Origin: Pseudomonadota bacterium
GTDB taxonomy: Bacteria; Myxococcota_A; Polyangia; Polyangiales; Polyangiaceae
DNA length: 6,765 nucleotides
Assembly (NCBI GenBank): GCA_003242355.1
Contig: QGUH01000196.1
Span: forward strand, 1 to 6,765
Reading direction: 5' to 3'
In this document: piece by piece, positions 6,682 to 6,765 of the stretch
Numbering within the stretch: the stretch's first letter is position 1
Layout: every line of letters starts with the position of its first letter
Notes under the pieces: generated by a model
Told to the model about the DNA's origin: nothing
Seen by the model: the letters and a program-made list of their open reading frames with translations, nothing else
Databases searched by the model: none
Program-made: the position numbers and the translations under genes

Positions 6682-6765
6682 CCACCCCCCCCCCCCCGGG
6701 GGCCCCCCCGGGGGGTCCCCCCCCCCCCGCGAACCCCCCCGCGACCCCCCCCCTCCGCCCCGGGC
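6682..6765. other. Low-complexity C-tract contig end (probable artefact)
   Basis: From about 6682 the plus strand becomes blocks of C and G: about C13 at 6685-6697, G5, C7, G6, then C12 at 6717-6728 and more C runs to the end. No gene or family-like translation is recognisable. With the mirrored G tracts at the left end it suggests a common technical cause at both contig ends. I would not interpret it biologically. Confidence 0.6.

Overview
The window looks like a short, GC-rich (roughly 70% by eye) contig from a Gram-negative bacterium. An outer-membrane Omp85 protein with a signal peptide and an aromatic C-terminus shows that the cell has two membranes. The high GC, the strong G/C preference at third codon positions and the unusually long Omp85 protein fit Myxococcota (Polyangia-type) or another deltaproteobacterial lineage. 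That placement is an inference, not something the sequence proves.

Layout from left to right: a G-tract-rich contig end (about 1-104); rpiA on the minus strand (ribose-5-phosphate isomerase A, 3' end lost in the G tracts); an 83-base divergent spacer; mutM/fpg on the plus strand (formamidopyrimidine-DNA glycosylase, complete with its zinc finger); a 293-base convergent intergenic region holding an 11-bp tandem duplication and a ten-unit array of degenerate 17-18 bp repeats; a minus-strand gene for a membrane-anchored protein resembling the phosphodiester glycosidase (NAGPA/DUF2233) family; a 114-base divergent spacer; a 1087-residue plus-strand Omp85 (BamA/TamA superfamily) protein with about seven POTRA-like repeats and a cysteine-rich insertion; and a C-tract-rich contig end (about 6682-6765).

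The four genes are two divergent pairs and do not form one operon. rpiA (pentose phosphate pathway) and mutM (repair of oxidised guanine) are housekeeping genes with no obvious functional tie. The NAGPA-like protein and the Omp85 protein both belong to the envelope, one predicted to be anchored in the inner membrane facing the periplasm and the other in the outer membrane. They share a short divergent spacer, so a shared envelope role is possible but unproven.

No mobile element, CRISPR array, tRNA or rRNA was seen. The points most worth a second look are the six-cysteine insertion in the Omp85 periplasmic region, the loss of the usual glycine-rich active-site motif in the NAGPA-like protein, the repeat array between mutM and that gene, and the abnormal homopolymer tracts at both contig ends, which look like assembly or library artefacts.
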